From assembly GCA_947442905.1 (NCBI GenBank), contig CANEWV010000088.1, forward strand, positions 1-7,019: a DNA stretch of 7,019 nucleotides, read 5' to 3'. Both the position numbers and the translations under genes were made by a program. Within the stretch, counting starts at the first letter, position 1; every line of letters begins with the position of its first letter. Of the stretch, positions 1-6,281 are shown in pieces. Origin of the DNA: Chitinophagaceae bacterium. GTDB taxonomy: Bacteria > Bacteroidota > Bacteroidia > Chitinophagales > Chitinophagaceae. The notes below the pieces were generated by a model that did no database searches, was not told the DNA's origin, and worked only from the letters and a program-made list of their open reading frames with translations.

Positions 1-780
1 GGATCTGGTGTTCAAGAGCTTAACCTACTCTTAACCGATGGGCCCGGAGATTACAACAATGTATTTATTGATATTAAATCGTTGCAAGTTGTAATTGATA
101 CGGCAAGGGAAGGCTCACGCAGGCGAGACACCTGTAATTGGGATCATATTGCCGCCAATAGAAATAGTCGTAAAGACTCTGGATTGGTTTGGACAAGTAT
201 GCCCATTAAAGCTGGTGTGTACGATATTTTAAAGTTTCGAAATGGACTGGATACTTTGTTGACTTCTGCAAATGTTCCAAAAGGTGCTGTTAGACTTATT
301 CGTATCGAATTAGGAACCAATAATTCGGTGGTAAAGGATAGTGTTTCATACCCACTAAACCTAGCATCAAATTTGCCAGCATTCATTACTATAAAATTAG
401 GGGGCAAAGAGTTAGAAGAGTTTTCTAGTCGCCGTCACAGACTTTGGTTAGATTTTGATGTAAGTCGTTCCATCATTGAAGCAAATGGACGATTTTACCT
501 AATTCCAGTGATGCACACATTTGTAGAAAAAAATACAGCAAGCGTTGCAGGCAAGGTAAAGCCTAGAGATGCAAAAGCATTGCTAACACTATTCAACAAC
601 ACAGATACTGCCTACGCACTTCCAAATAAAGAGGGTGAATTTAAAATGCGTGGTTTAAAAGACGGTACTTACAAATTATTGGTAAAAGCATCAAACGGGT
701 ACAGAGATACAACGATCAATAATGTAGTTGTGGTTCAACCTAAAACCACAAGCGTAGGTGTTATCGAACTCAAAAAATAA
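1..780 (+). CDS. DUF4382 domain protein with C-terminal carboxypeptidase-regulatory-like domain (5' partial)
   Basis: The reading frame is open from base 1, giving 259 residues with the true start outside the window; a TTG at 82 is internal. The visible N-terminus (LNLLLTDGPGDYNNVFIDIK) is the opening strand pattern of DUF4382. The family's later blocks follow: GVYDILKFRNGLDTLL, the RLIRIELGTNNSVV block, and the LDFDVSRSI...GRFYLIPV block ending near residue 175. From about residue 178 to the end, a small beta-sandwich resembles the carboxypeptidase D regulatory fold: SVAGKV, then NKEGEFKMRGLKDGTYKLLVKA. Proteins of this type in Bacteroidota are usually exported, often as lipoproteins, and no enzymatic role is established. 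The export signal would be in the missing part. An Arg-rich stretch (GSRRRDTCNWDH) sits between the first strands. A strong terminator follows 30 bases after the stop, so this gene ends its transcript. Family call is firm; function is unknown. Confidence 0.85.
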   Translation, partial: GSGVQELNLLLTDGPGDYNNVFIDIKSLQVVIDTAREGSRRRDTCNWDHIAANRNSRKDSGLVWTSMPIKAGVYDILKFRNGLDTLLTSANVPKGAVRLIRIELGTNNSVVKDSVSYPLNLASNLPAFITIKLGGKELEEFSSRRHRLWLDFDVSRSIIEANGRFYLIPVMHTFVEKNTASVAGKVKPRDAKALLTLFNNTDTAYALPNKEGEFKMRGLKDGTYKLLVKASNGYRDTTINNVVVVQPKTTSVGVIELKK

Positions 781-810
781 TAAGCAAGCAAGGTTAACAT
801 AGGGAAATGA

Positions 811-835
811 GGGGGGCGCGTGAGCGCCCCTTTTT
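811..835 (+). terminator. Rho-independent terminator after the DUF4382 gene
   Basis: A perfect 7-bp stem (GGGGCGC at 813-819 with GCGCCCC at 824-830) closes a GTGA loop and is followed at once by five T. Two G·U pairs (811-812 with 831-832) can lengthen the stem. It stands out as GC-rich in an AT-rich background and lies 30 bases past the stop codon. Confidence 0.92.
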
Positions 836-839
836 CTAT

Positions 840-870
840 TTGATACTACCAGTTAAAAAGCTTTTTTTTG
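840..870 (+). promoter_or_regulatory. Probable Bacteroidota-type promoter for the MFS gene
   Basis: A -33 element TTG (840-842, within TTTG 839-842) is followed after exactly 20 bases by TTTTTTTG (863-870), which differs from the TAnnTTTG -7 consensus only in its second base. The spacer equals that of the better promoter ahead of the cold-shock gene. Transcription would start near 877, leaving a leader of about 16 bases before ATG 893. It lies just downstream of a terminator, where a new promoter is needed. The T-tract makes a chance match possible. Confidence 0.4.
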
Positions 871-892
871 TAAGGCATAATAATTGGAACAT

Positions 893-2104
893 ATGATAAA
901 AAATCGTAAAGCAGCAATTGGGTTTATATTTATCACTTTGTTAATTGATGTAACTGGGCTTGGTTTAATTATCCCAGTTGTTCCTAAACTAATTGAAGAC
1001 TTGCTGCATACAACCAATATTAGTAAAGTGGCACTGTTTGGAGGATTGCTTACATTCTCATATGCTATCATGCAATTTTTATTTGCTCCAGTTCTTGGAA
1101 ATTTAAGTGACAAATACGGACGACGTCCCGTTCTACTATTTTCTTTACTCGGGTTTGGCCTCGATTATATACTCCTTGCTTTTGCACCAAGTATTGGATG
1201 GTTATTTGTTGGACGAATTATTGCAGGCATAACAGGTGCAAGTATGACAACGGCATCTGCGTATATCGCAGATATTAGTACGCCCGAAACCCGCGCACAA
1301 AATTTTGGTATGATTGGTGCTGCTTTTGGACTTGGTTTTATAGTTGGTCCAATGATTGGTGGATTATTAGGCGAAATGGGTCCACGTATTCCATTTTTAG
1401 TAGCTGCCGGTCTTGCACTTTTAAATGCAGCATACGGTTATTTTGTTTTACCAGAATCGTTGGATGCTTCTAATAGAAGAGCTTTTGATTGGAGGCGTGC
1501 AAACCCCATAAGTTCTTTAAAAAACTTGTCTAGGTTCCCGGCAGTTTCAGGACTTATTGTTTCTTTCTTTTTAATTTATGTGGCTTCACATGCTGTTCAA
1601 AGTAATTGGAGTTATTTTAATATTGAAAAATTTAAATGGTCGCCCAAAATGATTGGTATATCTCTAGCTGTTGTTGGTGTATTGGTTAGTCTAGTACAGG
1701 GCGTACTCGTTAGGTTCGTGAATCCAAAAATTGGTAATGAAAAAAGTGTATATGTGGGTTTAGGATTGTATACCATTGGACTTGTTTTATTTGGTTTAGC
1801 AGCACAAAGTTGGATGATGTTCGTGTTTTTAATTCCTTATTGTTTAGGCGGCATTTCTGGTCCGGGCCTACAAGCCATTATTTCAGGAAGTGTTCCAGCC
1901 AACGAGCAGGGTGAACTCCAAGGTTCTCTAACTAGTATCATAAGTATTACTTCTATTGTTGGGCCACTAGTGATGTCCAATTTATTCGCCTTTTTTACGG
2001 GGCCAATAAAACCCTTTTATTTCCCCGGCGCACCTTTTATGCTCGCTGCGGTGCTCATGCTGCTAAGTTGCTTCTTTGCATACAAAGCATTGAGGACTAA
2101 GTAG
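893..2104 (+). CDS. TCR/Tet-family major facilitator superfamily transporter
   Basis: This is a 403-residue inner-membrane protein of typical 12-helix MFS length, probably a proton-coupled exporter. I chose ATG 893 over TTG 884 because ATG gives the usual short charged N-terminus (MIKNRK) before helix 1. Family marks are: helix 1 with Asp19 (LIDVTGLGLIIP); MFS motif A at 69-78 (GNLSDKYGRR); helix 3 with Asp91 (LDYILLAF); GRIIAGITGA at 107-116; AYIAD at 123-127; motif C at 146-157 (GLGFIVGPMIGG); and NEQGELQG at 337-344. All match the TetA group. The central loop near 190-215 is basic (RRAFDWRRA). Asp15, Asp66, Arg70 and Asp84 of TetA(B) have counterparts, but His257 and Asp285 align without gaps to Val265 and Tyr293. 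Substrate is therefore open, and a tetracycline-resistance label would be unsafe. Family assignment is firm. Confidence 0.9.
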   Translation: MIKNRKAAIGFIFITLLIDVTGLGLIIPVVPKLIEDLLHTTNISKVALFGGLLTFSYAIMQFLFAPVLGNLSDKYGRRPVLLFSLLGFGLDYILLAFAPSIGWLFVGRIIAGITGASMTTASAYIADISTPETRAQNFGMIGAAFGLGFIVGPMIGGLLGEMGPRIPFLVAAGLALLNAAYGYFVLPESLDASNRRAFDWRRANPISSLKNLSRFPAVSGLIVSFFLIYVASHAVQSNWSYFNIEKFKWSPKMIGISLAVVGVLVSLVQGVLVRFVNPKIGNEKSVYVGLGLYTIGLVLFGLAAQSWMMFVFLIPYCLGGISGPGLQAIISGSVPANEQGELQGSLTSIISITSIVGPLVMSNLFAFFTGPIKPFYFPGAPFMLAAVLMLLSCFFAYKALRTK

Positions 2105-2172
2105 TATTTCGTTTTTTTGAGCCTAAAATGACAGTGTTTTGACACTTTAACTTTTCAAATAACAAGTATTTA

Positions 2173-2203
2173 TTGGAAGGGGGGCTATTTATGCTTACTT
2201 TTG
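2173..2203 (+). promoter_or_regulatory. Bacteroidota-type promoter of the cold-shock gene
   Basis: TTG at 2173-2175 is followed by a 20-base spacer and an exact TAnnTTTG -7 box (TACTTTTG, 2196-2203). The expected transcription start is around 2208-2211, leaving a leader of only about 22-25 AT-rich bases (two TTTACAAA copies) before ATG 2233, with no Shine-Dalgarno sequence. Confidence 0.7.
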
Positions 2204-2232
2204 CACTTTAATTACAATTTACAAATTTACAA

Positions 2233-2436
2233 ATGGACACACAAATTCAAGGAACTGTAAAGTTCTTCAACGAGGAAAAAGGTTTTGGATTCATCAAGCA
2301 TGACAATTCAAGCAAAGAAACTTTCGTACATGCTAACGGCTTGATTGACCAAATCGAGGCGAATGACAAGGTTATTTTTGACGTGCAAGAAGGCCGTAAA
2401 GGTCCTAACGCAGTTAACGTTAAACGTTTAAGTTAA
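2233..2436 (+). CDS. CspA-family cold-shock protein
   Basis: This 67-residue cytoplasmic protein is a single cold-shock domain, the normal length for bacterial CspA-type nucleic-acid chaperones, which bind single-stranded RNA and DNA and melt secondary structure. The fold's signatures are clear: GTVKFFNEEKGFGFI at 7-21 contains RNP1 (KGFGFI), and ETFVHANGL at 29-37 holds RNP2 (FVH). The C-terminal strand ends GRKGPNAVNVKRLS, matching the usual KGPQAxNV ending. It has its own promoter and an excellent terminator, so it forms a one-gene unit. The short predicted leader has no room for a long thermosensing 5' UTR like that of E. coli cspA. Whether it responds to cold or is made constitutively cannot be told from sequence, and paralogues elsewhere in the genome are likely. 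Confidence 0.96.
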   Translation: MDTQIQGTVKFFNEEKGFGFIKHDNSSKETFVHANGLIDQIEANDKVIFDVQEGRKGPNAVNVKRLS

Positions 2437-2463
2437 TTACTAAAACAAGCTTAACCAATTATA

Positions 2464-2495
2464 GGCCATTTCGCTAACCGCGAAATGGCCTTTTT
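2464..2495 (+). terminator. Rho-independent terminator after the cold-shock gene
   Basis: A perfect 11-bp stem pairs GGCCATTTCGC (2464-2474) with GCGAAATGGCC (2480-2490) around a TAACC loop, followed by TTTTT (2491-2495). It lies 28 bases past the stop codon and about 20 bases before the next gene's -7 box, cleanly separating the two units. Confidence 0.95.
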
Positions 2496-2512
2496 CTTTG
2501 CCCTAGCTTAAC

Positions 2513-2520
2513 TATATTTG
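2513..2520 (+). promoter_or_regulatory. -7 promoter element of the phosphorylase-porin unit
   Basis: TATATTTG (2513-2520) is an exact TAnnTTTG match placed just after the cold-shock terminator. A TTG with a normal 17-23 base spacer is not present; the nearest (2498-2500) is only 12 bases away, so the -33 half is weak. Transcription would begin near 2525-2528. That puts the TTG at 2518 inside the promoter and excludes it as a start codon, leaving ATG 2539. Confidence 0.5.
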
Positions 2521-2538
2521 TGGTCAATACAAGCACTT

Positions 2539-3360
2539 ATGTCAACTATACTTGAACAGTTACAAGAAACAAAAACATATATACAGTCAAAGGTAAATGA
2601 CGTGGCTGCCATTGGTATTATTTTAGGTAGTGGGCTCGGGAATCTAGCTTCAGAAATTGTTTCCGAAATTGAAATTCCATATGAGCAAATTCCTCATTTT
2701 CCAGTGAGCACTGTTGAAGGACATAAAGGCCGATTAATTTTTGGTACACTTGAAGGTGTAAAAGTTTGGGTGATGTCTGGGCGTTTTCATTTTTATGAAG
2801 GGTATACCCCTCAGCAGGTTTCTTATCCTGTAAGAGTGATGCGTGCGCTTGGTGTAGAAACATTATTGTTGTCTAATGCCGCAGGTGGTGTAAATACTAA
2901 TTTTAAGGTAGGTGACTTAATGATCATCAATGATCATATTAGCCTTTTTACCATCAATCCATTACTTGGTAAAAACGAAGAAGCACTCGGTACGCGTTTT
3001 CCAGATATGAGCGAACCATATGCTAAATCATTAATTGCAAAAGTTAAAAACATTGCAGCTGCTAATGATATTAAAGTGCACGAAGGGGTGTATTTAGGTG
3101 TCACAGGACCAACTTTTGAAACCAGGGCCGAATATAAACTCATTTTGGCTGTAGGGGGTGATGCGGTAGGTATGAGCACCGTGCAAGAAACGATTGTGGC
3201 GGTGCATGGTGGAATGAAAGTATTTGCAATAAGTGTAATCACCGATTTAGGTATTCGTGAAGAGGATAATATCATTACACACCAAGAAGTTTTAGAAGCG
3301 GCAACAGCTGCAGAGCCAAAGCTTACTTTGTTATTTAAAGAATTAGTTAAACAATTATAA
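2539..3360 (+). CDS. punA: Purine nucleoside phosphorylase, trimeric (PNP/MTAP) family
   Basis: This 273-residue cytoplasmic enzyme cleaves purine (deoxy)nucleosides with phosphate to free base and (deoxy)ribose-1-phosphate in purine salvage. ATG 2539 is preferred over TTG 2518 because a -7 promoter box covers the latter. Active-site landmarks of the trimeric class align with human PNP. For phosphate these are GSGLG 30-34 (Ser31), His62 in VEGHKGRL, Arg82 and His84 in GRFHFYEGY, and Ser213 in VGMSTV. For sugar they are Tyr86 and Met212, and for base Asn113-Ala-Ala, Phe193 and Glu194 in GPTFETRAE. The residue 23 after Ser213 is Asp236, where human PNP has Asn243, so base preference may differ. 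The stop TAA directly abuts the next gene's ATG, indicating co-transcription with the porin. Family is certain; exact substrate range is not. Confidence 0.95.
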   Translation: MSTILEQLQETKTYIQSKVNDVAAIGIILGSGLGNLASEIVSEIEIPYEQIPHFPVSTVEGHKGRLIFGTLEGVKVWVMSGRFHFYEGYTPQQVSYPVRVMRALGVETLLLSNAAGGVNTNFKVGDLMIINDHISLFTINPLLGKNEEALGTRFPDMSEPYAKSLIAKVKNIAAANDIKVHEGVYLGVTGPTFETRAEYKLILAVGGDAVGMSTVQETIVAVHGGMKVFAISVITDLGIREEDNIITHQEVLEAATAAEPKLTLLFKELVKQL

Positions 3361-5397
3361 ATGCTGCTTAAGCGCTATTCTTTATTTTTTGTAACCTACT
3401 GTTTTGTAGGATTAGCAGTAGCTCAATCTGATGATAGGCCGCAACTAAGGGGTGGTAGGCCTGGCGCAGGTGCTGTTTCATATGACCGTCAGGGTAGACC
3501 CATAAATAATAGTGCTGGTAAAAACGATTCTTTGAAAACTCGAAATAGTTTAGCTGATTCAATCACTATTTTTTATAAACATTTTGATTCTACTAAATTA
3601 AGAACCCTCGATAGTTCTATCAATGATTTTAGTAGATATTTTCCGCTCCCTTACTCAGTGCGTTCTTTGGGTAATTTAGGCACGGCAACTCAGTCAATAC
3701 TATTTAATCCATATATCAAAGCTGGCTTTAATGCAGGCTTTCATGGTTATGATTTCTATAATTATTCATTGGAGAATACGAAGTTCTATGAAACAACAAG
3801 ACCTTTTACAGAGTTAGCTTTTGTACTTGGTGCTAAAGCAGAACAAGTAGTAGATTTCTTGCATACGCAAAATAAAAAAGACAATTTTAATTTTTCGTTA
3901 CAATACCGTTTTAGTAATTCGCCGGGGGCGTTAAAAAATCAAAACGCCAATTTAAACAACTTGCGTTTTACCAGCCATTTTAAATCAAATAACCGAAAAT
4001 ACGAACTCTTTTTTGTTTTCTTATCCAATAAAAATGCTTCTTCAGAAAACGGCGGTTTGCAAAGCCCTAGTAAACTCGATAGCCTTTCTTTAAACGATCC
4101 ATATGAGTTGGAAACCAGGTTAGGTAAATCTGCAGCAGCTTCCCGAAATCCATTTAATACGAATGTGTCTACTGGAAATATTTATACCAGTAGTCAATTT
4201 GTAATCAGGCAACAATTTGATTTAGGAAAGAAAGATTCTAGTGTAGTGGATTCTGTAACCTATCGTATTTTTTATCCAAGGCTTAGGCTTCAACATACTT
4301 TATCAGTGGCATCGAGTGCGTATCAGTTTTTAGATACTTATGTAGATTCTAGTAAATACCAATTGTATTTTAATAAGCCTGTCCCATCTGGAAAGCCCAT
4401 CAATTATAAAGATAGCTGGCAGGATATCACCAACGAGTTTAGTGTGCTGACCTTCCCTGATAAAAATAACCAAAGTCAATATTTAAAAACAGGAATTGCG
4501 TATCAAGCGCTCAAAGGAACTTTTGATACAACTAGTTCAATTTCTTTTTACAATATCTATGCAGTTGGCGCTTATAAGAACAGATCTAGAAATAAAGTTT
4601 GGGATATTGATGCGCATGCCAATTTGTATTTGAACGGGCAAAATGCCGGTGATTATGAGGCAGCTGTTTATTTGCAGCGTTATTTAGGAAACAAAGCTGG
4701 TTATTTAACTCTTGGTTTCAATAATGTAAACAGGTCTCCTGCATTTGTGCTCGACCCATTAAGTAGTTTTAGGATTAATTCAAATACAAATTTTGCAAAA
4801 GAAAATAGCGTCAAGCTAATGGCGAAGTACGAAAAACCCAATAGGCGTCTTTCTTTTACTGCAAATTATTATGGCATTAACAATTACATGTATTTTGATG
4901 GATTTTTTGCAGCAAAACAGGCTAGTGGGTTATTTAATTTGCTGCAATTATCGCTCGAAAAAAAGTGGCATCTAAAAGGACATTGGAACTGGTATACCGA
5001 AATGCATGTGCAACAAAAAATCGGAACAGGTCCAGTTAATGTGCCTTTATTTTATACCAGAAATAGACTGGCTTTTGAAGGCAACTTTTTTACCAACCTC
5101 GATGTTTCTACAGGGCTCGAATTGCAATATTTTACAGCCTATAATGCCGATGGCTATTCTCCATTTTTAGGGGCATTTTTCTATCAAAATAGCCAGCAGC
5201 TTTCTAATAGACCTGATATTCATGCCTTCTTTCATTTCAGAATCAAGCGTTTAAAAGGATTTATTCGGGTAGAAAACCTAAACAGTTTAAATACGGCTAA
5301 AGGATTTTCATTTGACAAGCCCAATTTTATGACGGCGCTTTACCCCAATACTACCCTTTGGACCCGGATTGGAATCTGGTGGAACTTTATTAATTAA
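3361..5397 (+). CDS. Putative porin (Porin_10 family), outer-membrane beta-barrel
   Basis: The 678-residue protein starts with a signal peptide: MLLKRY, a hydrophobic core, then AVA cleaved before Gln22. A disordered segment of about 40 residues, rich in Gly, Arg and Pro, follows (residues 23-65). The Bacteroidota putative-porin hallmark comes next: a Ser/Asp-rich lead (SINDF), an aromatic-Pro segment, then LGNLGTA at 103-109 followed by SILFNP. The remainder alternates hydrophobic and polar residues with many Tyr, Phe, Asn and Ser, as in barrel strands, and ends with aromatic-rich strands (LWTRIGIWWNFIN). The family is thought to form outer-membrane channels; solute is unknown. Its start codon follows the phosphorylase stop with no gap and no Shine-Dalgarno sequence, so translation is probably coupled. 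As I recall, this gene pair recurs in Bacteroidota, and nucleoside uptake would be a reasonable but untested guess. Confidence 0.88.
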   Translation: MLLKRYSLFFVTYCFVGLAVAQSDDRPQLRGGRPGAGAVSYDRQGRPINNSAGKNDSLKTRNSLADSITIFYKHFDSTKLRTLDSSINDFSRYFPLPYSVRSLGNLGTATQSILFNPYIKAGFNAGFHGYDFYNYSLENTKFYETTRPFTELAFVLGAKAEQVVDFLHTQNKKDNFNFSLQYRFSNSPGALKNQNANLNNLRFTSHFKSNNRKYELFFVFLSNKNASSENGGLQSPSKLDSLSLNDPYELETRLGKSAAASRNPFNTNVSTGNIYTSSQFVIRQQFDLGKKDSSVVDSVTYRIFYPRLRLQHTLSVASSAYQFLDTYVDSSKYQLYFNKPVPSGKPINYKDSWQDITNEFSVLTFPDKNNQSQYLKTGIAYQALKGTFDTTSSISFYNIYAVGAYKNRSRNKVWDIDAHANLYLNGQNAGDYEAAVYLQRYLGNKAGYLTLGFNNVNRSPAFVLDPLSSFRINSNTNFAKENSVKLMAKYEKPNRRLSFTANYYGINNYMYFDGFFAAKQASGLFNLLQLSLEKKWHLKGHWNWYTEMHVQQKIGTGPVNVPLFYTRNRLAFEGNFFTNLDVSTGLELQYFTAYNADGYSPFLGAFFYQNSQQLSNRPDIHAFFHFRIKRLKGFIRVENLNSLNTAKGFSFDKPNFMTALYPNTTLWTRIGIWWNFIN

Positions 5398-5417
5398 AGT
5401 ATTGTAACTTTATATTC

Positions 5418-5810
5418 ATGAAGCGCTTCATTACCCTATTTATTGCACTTATTTACCTGGTTATGTCTACTGGGTTTATAACGAATAGCCATTACTGTAT
5501 GGGTAAACTCAGTTCTATAGAACTGGGGCGTTCCGAAGTAAAAAAATGTATTTGTGGCATGCGTATTGATAGCGCAAAAAAAAACAAGTGCTGTCATTCT
5601 AAAATCGATGTAGTTAAACTCGAAGACTCTCACAAGTCAACCCCAAGTATCTTATTCCAATTCGATTTAATGGAAGCGGTGGTGCCTCAATTTTATTTGA
5701 GTGCTGTTAACTATACTAGTTTATACACCACAGACAACTACCTTAAAAAGTTGCCACCTAATTTACACGAACAAGATACCTATAAACGTATCTGTGTATT
5801 TTTAATTTAG
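5418..5810 (+). CDS. HYC_CC_PP family small exported protein
   Basis: This 130-residue protein shows all three marks that name the HYC_CC_PP family: His25-Tyr26-Cys27 (SHYCMGKL), Cys58-Cys59 (KCCHSK) and Pro113-Pro114 (KLPPN). Further Cys44 and Cys46 (KCICGM), plus His60, make a Cys/His-rich core that could bind metal. The N-terminus (MKRFITLFIALIYLVMSTGF) is one hydrophobic helix, a signal peptide or membrane anchor, placing the Cys-rich part outside the cytoplasm. The C-terminus ends with a short hydrophobic segment (ICVFLI). The family has no established biochemical function; copper handling is inferred from the two HMA proteins next door. It begins 20 bases after the porin stop. A poor -7-like sequence (TAACTTTA, 5405-5412) lies between, so it may be either the tail of the porin transcript or the first gene of its own. 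Confidence 0.85.
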   Translation: MKRFITLFIALIYLVMSTGFITNSHYCMGKLSSIELGRSEVKKCICGMRIDSAKKNKCCHSKIDVVKLEDSHKSTPSILFQFDLMEAVVPQFYLSAVNYTSLYTTDNYLKKLPPNLHEQDTYKRICVFLI

Positions 5811-5845
5811 GATTACACTTCACTTTATTTATTTTCTATTTATTC

Positions 5846-5872
5846 TTGAAACATCTTATTTACGTGTTTCAA
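5846..5872 (+). repeat. Inverted repeat (8-bp arms) between the HYC_CC_PP and first HMA genes
   Basis: TTGAAACA (5846-5853) and TGTTTCAA (5865-5872) are perfect reverse complements separated by 11 bases. They sit in the 91-base gap, 29 bases before the HMA gene's start codon. The arms are AT-rich and only a broken T-tract (TTCATTTATT) follows, so it could be a weak terminator, an RNA hairpin or an operator for a dimeric regulator. A -7-like TATTCTTG ends at 5848 and overlaps the left arm. Confidence 0.4.
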
Positions 5873-5901
5873 TTCATTTATTATACCTTAAAATCAATTG
5901 T

Positions 5902-6261
5902 ATGAAAATCAAATTTCTTATCGCATCTATTTTAACTATTATATTAACTGTATCTGTAGCATTTGCTCAAACAAAGCCAGCTCCAAAGTCTGAAACTATT
6001 AAAGTTTGGGGTAATTGTGGCATGTGTAAAACAACCATTGAAACGGCAGCTAAAGATGCTGGTGCATCTACCGCTGTTTGGAACAAGACAACTAAAATGT
6101 TAAAAATCACTTACCTAGCATCTGCAACAAGCGGTGCTAAAGTTCAGGAAAAAATTTCCAGCGTAGGGTATGATACCAAAGATCAAACAGCGCCTGATGC
6201 GGTTTACAATGAACTTCCAGAATGTTGCCAGTATGAGCGTAAGGCAGCTAAAAAAAATTAA
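5902..6261 (+). CDS. Secreted heavy-metal-associated (HMA) domain protein with Cys-Cys tail
   Basis: This 119-residue protein has a signal peptide of about 22 residues (MKIK, hydrophobic core, AFA before Gln23), so it acts in the periplasm or at the surface. Residues 31-95 have the beta-alpha-beta-beta-alpha-beta pattern of HMA domains: ETIKVWGNCGMCKTTIETAAKDAG, then a Trp-containing strand (AVWNKTTKMLKITYL), a helix, and SSVGYDTKD. The metal site is Cys39 and Cys42 in GNCGMC, a CxxC motif; like MerP and Atx1 it would bind a soft metal such as Cu(I). An extension carries Cys108-Cys109 (ELPECCQYER), followed by a Lys-rich end. MerP-like domains lack this tail, which may add ligands or a disulfide. 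The next gene starts 20 bases downstream, so the two are very likely co-transcribed. Metal identity is inference; mercury resistance is unsupported. Confidence 0.85.
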   Translation: MKIKFLIASILTIILTVSVAFAQTKPAPKSETIKVWGNCGMCKTTIETAAKDAGASTAVWNKTTKMLKITYLASATSGAKVQEKISSVGYDTKDQTAPDAVYNELPECCQYERKAAKKN

Positions 6262-6281
6262 TCATTCAAAAGCTTTAATAC

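Noticed and set aside
82..84. TTG as a start for the DUF4382 protein
   Set aside because: The frame is open to base 1 and the upstream codons encode the conserved DUF4382 beginning, so the gene is simply cut by the window edge.
884..892. TTG start for the MFS transporter, nine bases before ATG 893
   Set aside because: ATG gives the normal N-terminal length for the family; the TTG would leave almost no leader after the predicted promoter.
2133..2146. Hairpin AGTGT-TTTG-ACACT after the MFS gene as a terminator
   Set aside because: The stem has only five pairs and is followed by TTAACTTTT rather than a clean T-run. It may slow polymerase but does not meet terminator quality.
2518..2538. TTG start that would lengthen the phosphorylase by seven residues
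   Set aside because: The TTG lies inside an exact TAnnTTTG -7 box, and the added residues (WSIQAL) match nothing at the start of this family; ATG 2539 fits.
2920..2938. Repeated ATGATCAT words
   Set aside because: They encode conserved enzyme sequence (MIINDHI) and have no third copy, so chance is sufficient.
5405..5412. TAACTTTA as a promoter for the HYC_CC_PP gene
   Set aside because: It lacks the final G of TAnnTTTG, has no TTG about 20 bases upstream, and lies only five bases from the start codon.
144..5633. Minus-strand open frames opposite the DUF4382, MFS, phosphorylase, porin and HYC_CC_PP genes
   Set aside because: Each lies within or mostly opposite a well-supported + strand gene, and their translations show no domain, signal or family pattern.
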